The notes under the pieces: model-generated
The model's database searches: none
What the model was told of the DNA's origin: nothing
Seen by the model: the letters and a program-made list of their open reading frames with translations, nothing else
Source: Dichotomocladium elegans
Taxonomy: Eukaryota > Mucoromycota > Mucoromycetes > Mucorales > Lichtheimiaceae
Direction of reading: 5' to 3'
Length of the DNA: 64,000 bases
Assembly (NCBI GenBank): GCA_025716815.1
Contig: JAIXMN010000005.1
Location: forward strand, 682,001 to 746,000
In this document: positions 12,174 to 24,479 of the stretch, piece after piece
Layout of the letters: every line of letters starts with the position of its first letter
Numbering within the stretch: position 1 is the first letter of the stretch
Made by a program: the position numbers and the translations under genes

Positions 12174-14367
12174 ATGCTTTCAGTTCAAAGGCAGCGGTTG
12201 GCCCTGCGCCATGGCCCAATGCAATTCGCGCGAGCATTTTCGACATTTGTAAACCGTTTACCATGCTCAACGCAAAAAGACGGGGTGTTGCCTGACTATT
12301 CTTCTTTCCCTCTCTCTCATATGCCAGGGTCGTAACACATTGTCAGGCATGTTCACGACTTTGACAAAGGAGCAGCAGTCTGCCGAAGAGAACTCAAGAA
12401 GTCATGCGCTGCTCCTCAAGGGCGGGTTTGTGCGCCAGGTAAAGGGGTCACTTTTCCTTTTCCAACCAAACTTGAACTGGCGCTAAAAGGTCTTATACCA
12501 ATAATCCAATGCTTTTTTTTTTAGTCAGCCTCTGGGATCTATTCCATGTTGCCTCTCGGTCTGCGGACACTTGGTAAGATCGAGGCGATCATTGATCAAG
12601 AACTACATGCCATTGGAAGTCAGAAACTTGCACTCCCTGTTTTGCTATCTGCCGAGAATTGGAAGAAGACCGGCCGATGGAACGCATCCAAGGGCGAGGT
12701 AAGGAAACCAAAAGATGAAGAGCGAAGAAGACGAAGATTGAGTGGTAGTCATCTTAGTTCTTCCGTTTGAAAGATCGCCGGGACGCTGACATGCTGTTAT
12801 CGCCGACACACGAAGAGGAGATCACCCATCTTGTTGCACAGGAACTCAAATCGTCAAAGCAGCTACCCATCCGCTTGTATCAGATTGGCCGCAAGTACCG
12901 TGACGAGTTCAGACCCCGTGCTGGCCTTCTACGCGGTCGTGAGTTTGTCATGAAGGACCTGTACACGTTTGATGAATCGGTCGATGCTGCCTATGCCTCG
13001 TATGATCTCGTCGCTCGGGCTTACCGCAATATCTTTGAACGAATTGGTGTCCCCTTTGTTGTGGTTAAGTTCACAAAGACCGAAATGCAATACCCAATGC
13101 TGAAACCATTTGTCCTCTTCCTAGGCAGAGGCGGACACGGGCAACATGGGCGGGTCAAAATCCCACGAATACCACTTGATTTCACCTGGTAAACATTCTA
13201 TGACGCTATAGATTATCTACCCATATCGACATACCTGGATTAACCTATCACGGCGCTTTATCCACAGTTGGCGAAGACACACTACTGACCTGCTCAAGTT
13301 GCGGTTACACGGCCAACGAAGAACTTGCAGTCGGTAAATTACCACAAGGCACCACTGCGCACGAGAGCACCATCGAATCGAGCAGCAATGATGTCGGAAA
13401 AGCTTTGGGTCTTTCTTCAAGGATGCCTGCCCATTTATCTCTCTTCAGGTATGCGAGCCTGAATAGGGAGGGAGCAAAGGTGCACGAGGGTTACGCGGCC
13501 GTGGCGGTTCAACATGGACGATCGGTGAACACACTCAAGGTGGAGAAGTCTTTGATTTCACATCTCGAGAAAAGTGATCTGCTACCCGAAGGCGGTGTTC
13601 TCGACTTTACATCGACGGAAACACTTTCTTCTCCTTCACAGCTGCCGGATCACGTCTTCATCGATGATTCCGTTGCGTCTTTAGTGCCTCTGGTGGCTGA
13701 GCGTGAGGATGCAGCAGTCGTTGTCCATGGCCCTGACCATTTCCGGGTCACTGAGGCGGGAGATCACTGCGCGTCATGTGAGGAGAGCAGACCCTTGACT
13801 ACAGTCAAGGCCATCGAGGTTGCCCACGCCTTTTACCTCGGAACGCGATATTCCGCCGCGCTCAACTGCAACTTCTTCCCCGAAAAGGCCAGTAGCAAGA
13901 GCACCAGCGCCCCGGTGCCTGCAGAGATGGGTTGCTATGGGATTGGGATATCACGCTTAGTAGCGACAGCCGCCGAAGTCTGCCATGACGACCGCGGCAT
14001 TGTCTGGCCTGGCAGCATTGCGCCTTACCGCGTCTGTATTGTGCCTACCAGTAATAACAATGCGGAGCTGTTAGGGCTGGCTGAGAAGATATATGATCAG
14101 CTGGAAGATGCGGTGTTCAAGGTCAGGGGACGAGGCACCAGTGTCTTTTACGACGACGTGGTGATTGATGATCGCAAGCAAATGTTCGGTGCCAAGATGG
14201 CAGATGCGGAGTTGATCGGATACCCCTTCATTGTAGTATTAGGCAAGCATGCCCTGGAAAGCGGTGTGGTGGAGGTTAATCAACGTATCAAGGGCGAACC
14301 AAACCTAAAGACCAAGGTTCCTGTTGAAAAGTTGGGTGCCTGGTTATTTGAGCGCCAGATGCTTTGA
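12174..14367 (+). CDS. PARS2: Mitochondrial prolyl-tRNA synthetase (bacterial-type ProRS)
   Basis: Class II aminoacyl-tRNA synthetase that charges tRNA-Pro, here for mitochondria. Exons 12174-12248, 12328-12438, 12525-12698, 12758-13063, 13125-13188 and 13268-14367 give 609 residues. The first exon encodes an Arg-rich, acid-free leader (RQRLALRHG, FARAFSTF) typical of mitochondrial import. Family motifs follow in order: the GIYSMLPLGLR segment, GRW, the motif-2 region (RDEFRPRAGLLRGREFVMKD), EADTGNMGGSKSHEY, and motif 3 (EMGCYGIGISR). The C-terminal anticodon-binding domain (VIDDRKQMFGAKMADAELIG) is complete. The region about 13268-13700 is a variable insertion, as in bacterial enzymes. The donor of intron 4 (GTTAAG) is weak but fits the phase. 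A separate cytosolic enzyme is expected elsewhere in the genome. Confidence 0.92.
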
Positions 14368-17300
14368 TTATGCATAATTTCCCCAAAATCAAATCAGCCA
14401 TCGTACCCGAATCGGAAGTCGCAGGATGGACAAGAATAGATGTCGCACAACGAAGCTTGACAAAACACACTCGTAGAAAAATACATTAGCTTTTTCTTCG
14501 TTGAGCGCTAGTTAATCGTTTTTCCTTGTTCTAGAACACAATCAGTATTGGCCAATTGACTTCTTTATGAGCTATCATGCCAATGCAGAGACGATGGACT
14601 GCATATATCGTGGACGAGAAAAGTGCATTTACTTTATTGAATCTGCCGTGACTATCACCCGGTACCTACCTCGATACATAGATTCTGGTGTTGAGCCAGG
14701 CGCTAGATTAACGAGTTTAGAGAAGGGTTTGTGTTGACTGATTATATTTCTGCATACCCATTTGACAGCTGAGGAAAGGAGCCCAAATATAACAGTACAT
14801 AAATCTACTCACTCTTCATCCAACGTCACCGGGCTAAGCTAATAGCCGGATATCTGCTGAAACTGTTCTCTTGCGCTTTCATGTGGCATCACTGTTCATT
14901 ATCTCGTTGAGCCTATATGGATCTACTCTGCATATGGGACGTATTTGCCGCGGCAATGAAACCGTTTCCAGGTCTGCAGAGGAGAAGAAGATCTCTCTTT
15001 ACGTCATTGATGGCGCATATTGCGTCTATAGTGTACCAAAATAAGCCAAATCAATGGCCAAGAGAAAATGAGTCGAAGGTTAGTCGAAGTACGGTCGCTT
15101 CATCCACCCACCCCCTTACTTCAAAATGCGGAAGGTCAAGAACATATGGACTCACCATATGCGCGTGTTTCTCCTCTGGCAGAAGGCGCGATCCCAAAAA
15201 CAAGCACCCTTCTCCTTTCCGCGGATTACCTCAAGTAAGATAGCCGAACCGAAGATTTTTCTGTGTAGTTGGAAGCCTTTGGCATACGGTCGAAGAGGTG
15301 ATTGCTATGTCTGCGGAAGCAGCAGCAGCAGTCTTCTGCACAAAAATGAGTTCAAGAATAAATATCTGCTCCCATGCAATCAGCGAGAATGAGAGCCTTT
15401 TTCAAGTACCCGATCCAACGCTCCCTTATCGAAGAGCCGAGAATCCAAAACATTATCTGCCATGGCCAGCTACCGTATGAAGCCTTATTCACGCAAGAGT
15501 TTAAAACAAGAACGATAGTCTCCAAGAAGGGCTAGATTGTTAGAGCCGGACGAAACGAAGGGTGAGGCAAAGAAGACAGGTATAAGGTCGCAACAGCGAT
15601 GATTTTCCGTGGCGATACACATCTGGATATCTTTGGGTTAAGTCAAAGCGTTGGACGCCGAGCTCAGTAACTGAGACATACCTAGTGCTGGAATGCCACC
15701 ATCAGCATCGAACAGCAGCAGTACAGGAATGGAGATCAAGAATGGCTCACATGTAAAAGCTCTTGTAATCTTAAAATCATACGCAAATGTCGCAAAGACA
15801 GACAGGACGAGGGAAGTGTAGCGCGAGGCGAGAGAACAGAAAGCAGGGACAGACTGAGAACAGATTAGCAGTGATAGCGTTGGCAACAGAGTAGGTGAAA
15901 GGATGAGAAAGCTACTTTAAATCAATGCTAACAGTACAAGAGACGAAGGACAAGAGAACTAGAAGGGCAGACGGAATAGGTCAATGGACCGAGACAATGA
16001 TCTGATTGGGATGATGGTTATCCGATGATGTTTTACTATAACAAAATCTGAGGATATATACTACTAGATGAAGCGAAAAGGCAGATGCAGTATACATTGA
16101 GGTGCGTTTCAATGGCTCAAAGAATTAATAAATGTAGATAGAAAATGATGTCGAACAAATCAATCAATGCGCCATCATAGAGTCAGGTGTGAACGCTCTC
16201 AATGTTGAATATCTCTATGTTATTAAAACGGTTGATATCAAGAATGGCCAAACAAGGCAATACTATGCGCTAGCGGCGTTGGTAAAATGGAGGCCGCGAT
16301 ATGTATTCATGGCTGCTTTGTTATCCATTGCTGGAGAATTTCACCTTGTCTGAATCGGTGTACATTATGCAGCTGTGCTTGAGCTGTGACATTCCTGGGT
16401 TAGGATATATATAGATGATTTAAAGAGTACACCTACCCTATGATAATCGACGAGTTGACCCTGTCCGTATCCATAAAAACAAATTGATTGCTCATTTGTG
16501 TGAATCCTGACTGTCTATAGAACGCAAAAACGAAACAATAAACACGAGATTGTTTGCATTTTTGCTTTTTACAGAGGAGGGCTTGCCACGCTCTTTGTGC
16601 AACATCCTTTTTCCTTTAGACAATTTTGATTTTGGGAGGAAATAATGGGTGTGTATGCATAGGGTACATAGTCCTAACTTTACGATTGGTTGAATGACCT
16701 CCGCCCAGTACGGATCCAGTATGTATGTTCATCAGTTGCTTCGCTTGTATATATATATAACACCACGAAGGCGCGGAAACATTTCAAAGGACCGCAAGCG
16801 AAAGATGTGCTAGCATGCAAGGTGTGACAGGTCCTTCACTTGAGATGTCTCAACTTTTTGTTAAATGCCTTAATCGAATTTTGCTGTGCGTGCGTGCAAT
16901 GGTTGTAGCTTAAGCTCAGCAGACAGACGCTGACCAAGTTAGGCATGTAGCGGGTCAAAGGAACGGATAACGCACCTGACCTTTGCCCGCCGCCGAAAAC
17001 GGCCTGGGCCATCCAGTCCGGGATACTACAGCGAATATCGGTATATATGTAGCTGGTTTGTTGGTCGCGTTTGAGCCTACAGAGCGTGTCCGTGTATATA
17101 TTGTGGCTTTATGAAGTCGACAATAAAAATTTGTCAAGACGGAAAGCACTGAGACATCTCTTTTTCCAGTATTACTATACCTTCAACATCGCGGGGGGAA
17201 CCCCTTCTAGTAAACATAAGCAAAAAAGTAGACGTTAGGCATGTTTTGCATTCAATTATTATAACACCATCATTGAAACCCAGTAGATCTTTTGCGTATA

Positions 17301-17371
17301 AACAAATGCGTTTATTTCACCAAGTCATGCCGCTTTCGTAAGAAAAGGGTTCATCTACATTGTCCGCCCCA
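14368..17371. other. 3-kb region without a recognised gene
   Basis: Only short, unrelated reading frames occur (the longest, at 14917-15243, is about 108 codons and low in complexity). Codon-like composition and family motifs are absent on both strands. I saw no tRNA-like cloverleaf, snRNA motif or terminal repeats. It may hold long UTRs, noncoding transcripts or decayed elements that I cannot identify. Confidence 0.4.
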
Positions 17372-18480
17372 TTAATCTCTCTGCATCGCGCTCAGGATTT
17401 GAAGAATGCGGAGGAACAAATTGATAAAGTCCATATACAGGCTCAAGGAGGCAATAATATAGTCCTCGGCCGAGTAGCGATTGAAGATGAGGAAGGTATC
17501 AAAGATGACGTAGCCTGAAAAGATGATAACACCAGCGATGGCTATCGCAAAGTTAAGGCCATCCGAGAACGGAATGAAGATCTGGACAAGCGATAGCACC
17601 AACAAGATACTGACTCCGGCAAACAGGCTATGGTAATCTTAGTGAGTCCTCGTCGTTACAATTTCTGTCGCCTTCCCCACCCCATACTGTACTTACAACG
17701 GGCCCATTCCGGAGAAATCCCACTTTGATTGAAGCGTAAAGAGCGTCAACCCGACAAAGACACCGAATGTGATGATCAGGGCTTGAAGCACAATAGTTTG
17801 ATCATAATAAGTGACTGGATAGAGTCGCATGAAATAAGAACCACAAGAAAGGTCAGTATGGATGTTGATCACCTCTGACCTGCGACGGTCCTTACCAATG
17901 AATCCAACCAGATGCCCTTCTAGGAGAGTAAACAATCCCAGCAAGATGTAATTCAGTGGTGTTGAGCGTGCCTTCCACATCAGTGCGAGCATGATTCCCA
18001 GAGTACCAAAGATAGAAAGGAATATAAGCCATTGACTGATTGCCCCCATGAAGAAGTAACATATACATACACACACATTAAGTACAACAGTAGCAGAGTG
18101 AATTTCGTTTCTCAGCTGCGCAGAGGCGAACTTACTGGGACTGAATCCATTGCCGAATGTTCAAATTATACATGTACACGGCGGAAAGAGCGATTGTGCT
18201 CAGAATCTGGGCAGACAAGATGGAGTACACCTTACGGACAAATTCTAGAGCAGAAATTAAAAGCATGCATCAGTTTGCCTGACTAGATTCCATGCATCGG
18301 CCTCTCAATGAACTTACGTAGACGCACTTCTATTGGACTGTTCGACACGTATTCTTTGTAGATATCGTCGTCATCCTCAACACCATGGTGGCCAAAAAGA
18401 GGTTGTCTGGCTTCCTCCTCGTAGGCCGGCGGAGGAGCCGGGTAATGTTGTTGATATTGCTGTGGTGCTCCGTACGACAT
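17372..18480 (-). CDS. BXI1: Bax inhibitor-1 / LFG (TMBIM) family membrane protein
   Basis: Seven-helix membrane protein of the family that modulates calcium leak from the ER or Golgi/vacuole and cell-death responses. Exons 18480-18318, 18244-18136, 18035-17896, 17814-17697 and 17627-17372 give 261 residues. The cytosolic N-terminus is Pro/Tyr/Gln-rich (APPPAYEEEARQPL), as in LFG proteins and yeast Bxi1. The hydrophobic core follows: FVRKVYSILSAQIL, WLIFLSIFGTLGIML, YILLGLFTLLEG, TIVLQALIITFGVFV and the family-typical end with FDTFLIFN, SAEDYI, ASLSLYMDFINLFL and RILQIL. Acidic residues of the conserved di-aspartyl pH sensor region are present (Asp in IFDTF and YMDF). It shares a short promoter region with SLX9. 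Confidence 0.92.
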
Positions 18481-18653
18481 GTGGCTCTGAAAAAGAAACA
18501 GAGAGAAAAATGTACCGGAGCTCAGCTGTTTTTCTCATGCCGCGCATGATCAAGCAATTACGAGAGCAAGATCCCGTGACCTGTCCTGATTGGGCTTCCC
18601 TTTTTAAGTCTCTTAGCTGGGTTGCCGCATACTTTTTTTTCTGAAAAAAAATA
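18481..18653. promoter_or_regulatory. Bidirectional promoter region BXI1 / SLX9
   Basis: Only 173 bp separate the start codons of two divergently transcribed genes, so both core promoters must fit here or overlap the leaders. No individual binding site is claimed. Confidence 0.6.
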
Positions 18654-19348
18654 ATGCCAAAAGTCAAGACGAAATCAAGGAAGTCCGAGCGCGCCATTGT
18701 GAAGAAAAATCTTGCAGAGCCTGTTGAAAAAGTTAGTCTTGCTGAAGATCGTCAACCGATCATTAGTGGAATCCGAAATTAAACTTCGATCTCTCATTGA
18801 AAGTCTCCTGCTGCTGCTGACACACTTCCTGTGTCTTTGCCTTCAAAAGATCAAAAGCGAAAAGAAAGACACAAGGCTTGGCTGGACAGTATGTGTGTGT
18901 GTGTTTTGCGATGGAGAAAAGGAAGGGAAACCGAAGAAATGATTCAAGGAAATTAGTAATATAAATATGTCTATGCATCGCAGAATTGGACGCAAAGTAT
19001 ACAATCAAAAAAAAGAAGAAATGGAGCAAGAACAAGCTCAACACTGACCTGAGCGAATTCAACGAGATCCTTGACACCATAAAACCTTCATCAGCCAAGG
19101 ATGCCGAGCCAACGAAGAAGACGCCACGCACTGTTGTCTCATCTGCCAAATTACGCTCTAACAAGTCGAAGAAGCGAGCAGAGTAAGTGATACGGCTGAG
19201 TCGGAAGAAGGGTGGTTGTTATTGACAATTTTCTAGGATGCAAGAGATTGTGCGTATGCAAAAGGTTATGAATCTCTCTGCCTTCAAAGAAAATCCACTG
19301 GCAGCTATAAGACAGCATGTACAGAATACCTTTGGAGCTGATGCTTGA
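18654..19348 (+). CDS. SLX9: Ribosome biogenesis protein SLX9
   Basis: Small basic nucleolar protein of the SLX9/FAM207A family, which helps process and export pre-40S ribosomal particles. Exons 18654-18731, 18804-18888, 18984-19182 and 19237-19348 give 157 residues. The N-terminus is Lys/Arg-rich (MPKVKTKSRKSERAIVKK). A basic helix follows (KDQKRKERHKAWLDKLDA), then the lysine run before WSKNKLNTDLSEF. The signature C-terminus ends in FKENPLAAIRQHVQNTFG, which matches the family's closing F-x-x-NPLAAI-x-x-H motif. Introns 2 and 3 would introduce early stops if retained. Intron 1 (GTTAGT donor at 18732, acceptor at 18803) was chosen because it alone keeps the phase into SPAAADTLPV. Confidence 0.85.
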
Positions 19349-19561
19349 TACAATACAAGTAATTATTTACTGTAACCGATGAGTAGCAATGTTGCTTGAA
19401 CGGGTTCTTGCCGAATTTAGCTTTGCGACAACCCAATTTGGATCTGAGGTTGTTTACTAAATGCACCAAAAAAAATACCCACTTGGCGAAAAAAAAAAGG
19501 TTGTCAGCCGAAGAATTATCTACCTCTTCTTCCTTTCCACGTACACATACATATCTTTCGA

Positions 19562-20754
19562 ATGAGCGCTCCGCCTCCTGTGCAGGACTTTCCGTCCCGT
19601 TATTACTGGACCCGAGCGATGAGTCCTATGAATTGTTGTGGGTGTTTTAGCAACCAATGGGGCAGTTTGTTTGCATGCGTCATATGGGCGGTAAAGAGAA
19701 TAAAAATCAACAGAGAATGAAGGATGAGAAAAAAAAAAGAGAGCAAGGGACGTCTTAACACGATTCATCTTTAGGGTCTCAGCTTTTACTTTGCCGTGCT
19801 TGCGTTCATGGGCAAAAGTCGTAAGTAAATCTACGTCCAGCAGCATACGAAAAGGATTATTATTAACATTTTGCTTTAGCATTTTACTCCCATATTGATA
19901 GAGCCCCATTGATCATATTCGGTGTGGTGAATGTCATATTTGGCTGCATATCCATTGTGTCCTTCCTGCTGATAGCCCGAGTAAAAGATCTTCTTTTTAT
20001 TGTGCGCACCGCATGTAATTGCTGCAGAGTCTAACGTTTCAGTTTGCAGCCCAACTACTATACAGTCCGAATCACGGTCTATGTGATTGCAGCAGGAGCA
20101 GCGGCCGTGCTTATCGACATGCTTGTCAACTTTATACTCTTCGCTGCTAACCAGGATGTATTCCAGACGTGGTGCGTTGACTATTCCAAAATGGTCGTGC
20201 AAACAACGCTTAGTCAAGAGGGAAATCCCTTCACTATCGATAATGACAATGATTACTACAACTGCAACCGTCTGTTTGCCAACCAGGTCAAATGGTCGCT
20301 CCTAAGTGTCATTGCCATGTTCATCGTTTATGTGAGTATCCACAAATATAGATCTATGCGCACGAATAATTAATTCATGGTTGTCTTCTTCTAGGTACAT
20401 TGGGTCCTTGTTATCTCAGCCTTCGCAGGCACCCCCTTCTTCCTTATACCACCGCAAGGAGCACAGCTCGATCCAGAGATGGCGGCCATGGCGGCCTCCG
20501 TGGCACCCCAGCCCCCGCTACCGCCCCCACCCCCGCCATCGGGTGCAGGCATTCTTCATAATCTTCCTTCCTCCAAAAGGTCGAGCAGCATTCGACCTCT
20601 GAGGAAAAAGACGGACGAGAGCATCCTGGCTATGCTCGGACTCAGAATTAATGACTCTGGAAGGATCATCCATATCAGCAACGAGTCCAGTCTACCGTAT
20701 TACTACGACCATCGACGCGACAGTGCAGCGTCTGATACATCCTTACTGAAATGA
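19562..20754 (+). CDS. Four-TM membrane protein, family not recognised
   Basis: Exons 19562-19690, 19775-19820, 19880-19980, 20050-20331 and 20395-20754 give 305 residues; all junctions are in phase with consensus sites. Four hydrophobic segments are visible: SLFACVIWAGLSFYFAVLAF, IIFGVVNVIFGCISIVSFLL, VYVIAAGAAAVLIDMLVNFI and LLSVIAMFIVY plus WVLVISAFAG. A CCGC cysteine cluster precedes the first helix, and a loop between helices 3 and 4 carries a Cys pair. The last ~110 residues are cytosol-type, with a polyproline run and a basic Ser-rich stretch (SSKRSSSIRPLRKK). The topology recalls MARVEL- or LAPTM-like tetraspan proteins, but I see no diagnostic motif. Likely an endomembrane or plasma-membrane protein; function unknown. 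Confidence 0.75.
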
Positions 20755-21086
20755 TGCGATGATGGGGGTGGTTGGTGGTGGTATAAGAAAAACTGTTTCT
20801 CATACATTCGCCCTATGCTTTTTTCTCTGTCCTTGTATATAGACTGATGCATTATACATTATACATTATTTTTTTTTACCTTTTTATTGAGGTATATTCA
20901 TGTAGCTGAATTCATCTCCTTCAATACCTTGATGTTTGTTTTGTTACCAAAGAAAAGCAGGAAGAAGTAAAAAAAAAAAGGATCAGGGATGATCACATTT
21001 AGTTCATTGAGGTTTATCCTTTTTTTCTTTTTTTTTTTCTATTGTTATTCTTCCATCAGCTCCGTCGTCATTACCTCCCTCCGCAC
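20755..21086. other. Intergenic region
   Basis: T-rich 3' UTR of the tetraspan gene followed by the leader of the next gene, with several T runs (20868-20885, 21010-21040). No gene seen. Confidence 0.5.
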
Positions 21087-22531
21087 ATGGCAAAACAAAA
21101 AGTTAATATCTTACAAACACGGCCTGCGCGCAGACCTGTTCCTTCACAGCCAGTGGCCCACGCACAAAAACGGGCATTACCCCCACGGCACAGTTTCCTT
21201 TCGGAAGCTGTGGAGATTGCCTTGCAAAAGCAAAGCAGTACGACGTCTTTTTTTTTTTGTAGTACCAAGCGGGTTGGGTTGGGGGTTATGGTTGGTGTGT
21301 GTGTGTGTGTGTGTGTGTGCCTCTGTGGAATAGAAGCTGGGATGGAGCAAGGTCAGGAAGAGGTGCGTGCGGGGAGGGGGAATTGACCAACGATTGACGT
21401 TTCTCTTTCTTTGGTTTGGATTTGATTAGCGCCGCATGGGCCCCAGATTGATCAGCATTCCATCCTGTGCATCACCAATGATGTTAACAAAAAGACGCAG
21501 TGTCTCGAAAAAGAACAGGCACAAAGTTTGCCTCTGGCCGAGCTCGACTTGAGCGTCGTACCAAAAGCGGTCTTTACGGAGTACACCCGGCCACCCCAAC
21601 GGCGGCGACGTGTTTCGAACACACCTATTGTCGAAGTAGAGGTAAAATGAAATATATCTGTGTATGCGGGGGGTGGGGCGCAGATGAGCGGATCTGCGTG
21701 GCGTTGTGTCTAGAAGAGGATCATATTAAAAAAAAAAAAAACCACATTGCATAGCCTGTTCCGGAAGAGTACTATCTGCGACGGCATCGCAAGCACGAGA
21801 AAGAGGAGAAGAAGCAAAAGAATCGCGAAAAAGAAAAACTTCAGCATGAAATGTACCAACAACAGCAATTCGTTGACCGGATCCGACATACAGACAAGTC
21901 GGTGGTGTTGGCGATTGCTACGACGTTGTGGCAGCAGCAGGAAGAGGAGAAAAAGAATACACCCATGCCGAGTGCAGATGCATTGTATCGGCAGGTCCTA
22001 CAGGATGCAGAAGATCAGTTGGCGCGATATGAAATGCTTGGTCTGGGTGTAAGCAGCACCAGAAAACAACAACGCACTTATCCGCATGATTCCCCCCCGC
22101 CACCACCATCATCCCACCCATCCCTTTCTGAAGCATTGTCATCTTCAGAATCTGCGGCTCTCTCGTCCGTACCATCGCCTCCACCAGCAACACCATCAGC
22201 ACCACCTCCAGGAGCATCGGCAACGACAGTCTTAAAACCAGCAGCTGCAGAAGCAACAGCGGCGCCACGTCACGGGAACAGAAAATATGCCATGCCATCG
22301 TCTTTCACATTCAGTGCGACAGGCCGCAGAAAACGTACACGAAGTACGCTTGCATTCGGGCATAAATTGCCTGTGATGAAAGATTCCGAGTTCCAGCTTC
22401 CTTACGAGGAGTTTGGGCAACTCATGGAGCGGCGGGCAAAGATGGCACCAGGAACACTGTCGTTGTCATCGGTGCGAACAAGGAGGCGACAGCAGCAGCA
22501 GCAGCAGAAGCAGAAGCAGCAGGAGCCGTAG
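21087..22531 (+). CDS. PEHE-domain-like basic protein (MSL1/NSL1 type, tentative)
   Basis: Exons 21087-21237, 21430-21641 and 21755-22531 give 379 residues. The third exon is long and secure; the second is open through its whole length in one frame; the first was chosen because a donor at 21238 (GTACGA) gives the right phase, and its intron carries a GT microsatellite. Around residues 110-165 the sequence runs NTPIVEVE, then PVPEEYYLRRHRKHEKEEKK and a basic helix. This resembles the PEHE domain of MSL1/NSL1, which binds MOF/KAT8-type histone acetyltransferases. Downstream are Pro/Ser/Ala-rich disorder and a C-terminal FHxx-like segment followed by a Gln run. A nuclear chromatin role is an inference from the motif alone. 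It could also be an unrelated basic nuclear protein. Confidence 0.6.
21295..21319. repeat. (GT)n microsatellite
   Basis: About 12 GT units inside the first intron of the PEHE-like gene. Confidence 0.9.
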
Positions 22532-22608
22532 TAGATTAGAGAAACGTGGTAATAAAGAAGAAATGTTTATAAAATGGGATGATGTTAGTCCAGTTTTTTT
22601 TTATTGTC

Positions 22609-23964
22609 TCACGACAGCAGGGGCGCAGATTCGGGGTTGCGTGCATGATCCCAAAACTTAGGAACTACACCATTAAAGACGAAGATGCCGAGAACAAGGA
22701 TGACAAATCCACAGAGTTCAACCCAAGAAAACGAGTCCCAGCCGTAGTGGATGGCGATGGCCCAGATGAGGATGGTCCTACAAATAACGAGACGGACGGG
22801 TGAGGAGATGGGGGGGGTGTGGAAGACAAAGAGAAAGGAAAAGACGTACCTCAGCGTGTCGATGATGCTCCGACCAGGCACTCCGACGCTCGAGCTGACC
22901 GCGAGGCCGAAGAAGTTAAACATGGCAACCATGAGAGCCAGTACCACTGCGGATTGCCAAAGGACATAGACATTCACGAGTTGAACAACGCCCTCGCGTA
23001 CCTCACCAATGTCCAGGGCCGTGGCCACGCCAAGCGTAATGACAAGCAACGCAGTGCCGAACGCGCCTTCGAACCCCATGGCCTTGACCGGGTCGAGGTG
23101 GTAGCGATCCATCAGGTATTCCTCGAGCACAAACTGCCCGGCCACAAATAGTTGTGCGACGCACAAGTACGCTGGTCCGACCCAGTCGTCCTGCATGCAA
23201 ACAAGGGTTGTGCCGATAAGAATGACCGCCACCGCTCCCCACTCATGTCCTAGGAAGCGTCGTGACAAGAAGATCAACGAGAAGATGGCCGAGAAGCCGA
23301 CAATGGACGAGCGCACCATCTGGAAGATCGAGGCTGTGCTATAGATCAGGCCGAGATTCATCAGCTAATAATAAAATATTAATGCGAGTCACGACTTTCC
23401 ATATCTCGTATGACATCCCACTCTCATCCTCCTTTTCCATTTACCGTTGTGGCAATCAAGTCGCATGCACTCGGAATGATAAACCACGCCAACGCCCACA
23501 CACTCGTCGACTGGCTAGCAGCCGCAACCCAGTCAGGATGGTCACCATATCCATTGGCTACAATGCCCACCGTTTGCTGTTGTTGTTGTTGCGGTTGCTG
23601 TGGCTGCCCCTGCGATGGTGGTGGTGGTGGAGGAGGGGCCTGCAATAGGGATCTGTCCAAAAGGGTCGGTATCTTGCTAGCAAGCTGAATCGCAAGGATA
23701 CAGACAATCTCGCCAAGGAAGATCATGGCAGTCTGCAGCAGCGGCTGTGCAAAGTACTTGGGCGGATCATTGGTATCCGCGTTGACAGGCTGGTGGTCCT
23801 GATATGTAAGAATAAGCGGTATAGATACCCCTGAAACATGTATCAGATAAAGACAGCGGCCCACAGAGTATCAGAGCGCGCACGAACAAGCTCTCTGCCA
23901 TGGTTGGCGACTTACCAGAGGCTAGAAGCCCCAGAGTCAAGAAGAGGGTATATACTGAGCCCAT
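22609..23964 (-). CDS. SLC35F6: SLC35F6-like drug/metabolite transporter (EamA/UAA superfamily)
   Basis: Multi-pass transporter of the nucleotide-sugar/drug-metabolite superfamily. Exons 23964-23916, 23830-23445, 23364-22850 and 22777-22609 give 372 residues. About ten hydrophobic helices are visible, beginning with VYTLFLTLGLLASG and ending with CGFVILVLGIFVFNGVV. Signature stretches include LIYSTASIFQMVRSSIVGF, which matches the family's conserved helix for substrate lining, and EEYLMDRYHLDPVKAMGFEG, typical of SLC35F6 proteins. The loop after helix 2 contains polyproline and polyglutamine runs that are lineage-specific. Human SLC35F6 is lysosomal/mitochondria-associated; the substrate is not established. 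It ends tail-to-tail, 77 bp from the PEHE-like gene. Confidence 0.85.
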
Positions 23965-24479
23965 AATTGTATATACTCTACGGGTGCGGTACGGGTTATT
24001 GCTTTGGGGAATGGAAAGAGGGAAGATAAAGAGAAAAAGAAAAGAAGGAGAGTGCAGTCTAGTGCGCGGAAAGGGGGAGGGAGACGCTGAAAGGCAATGA
24101 GGCGGGGATCCAAAACCAGAAATCACGCAGAGTCAAACTCCGGTAGTCTAAAGTAGTAAACTCTCTCTACAGATTTGCCATTCCCATCACACAAACAGCA
24201 CGTCCAAGGGAAAACGGTGTATGTATATTGTTCATATTTCAATCAATGAAAAAAGAAACAACGATGTTTACAAATGAAGTGTTGGGGGGGGGAGGGTACT
24301 GCAAAGGGGTGGCGATATGCCTGTGTGCATAATATGTGTGTATGGAGGCGTGTGTTGGAGTGCAAAAGGCGGGTAATACGTGAAGAAGTATATGAACAGG
24401 TTAAAAGCGGGTGTGGTGTCTGTTTTTTTATGACAAGGGAAGTCGGGAAGAGTACGTAGCGCAACCGAGGAGCATTTTA
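23965..24479. other. Intergenic region
   Basis: Between ISU1 (stop at 24480) and the SLC35F6 start. It must hold the SLC35F6 promoter and the ISU1 3' UTR. No gene seen. Confidence 0.5.

Noticed and set aside
13386..13449. Extra short intron inside the last exon of PARS2
   Set aside because: A GT...CAG pair around 13409-13448 is only about 40 nt, and the frame stays open without it.
14917..15243. 108-codon frame in the 3-kb gap after PARS2
   Set aside because: No start context, conserved motif or splice partner; composition is not protein-like.
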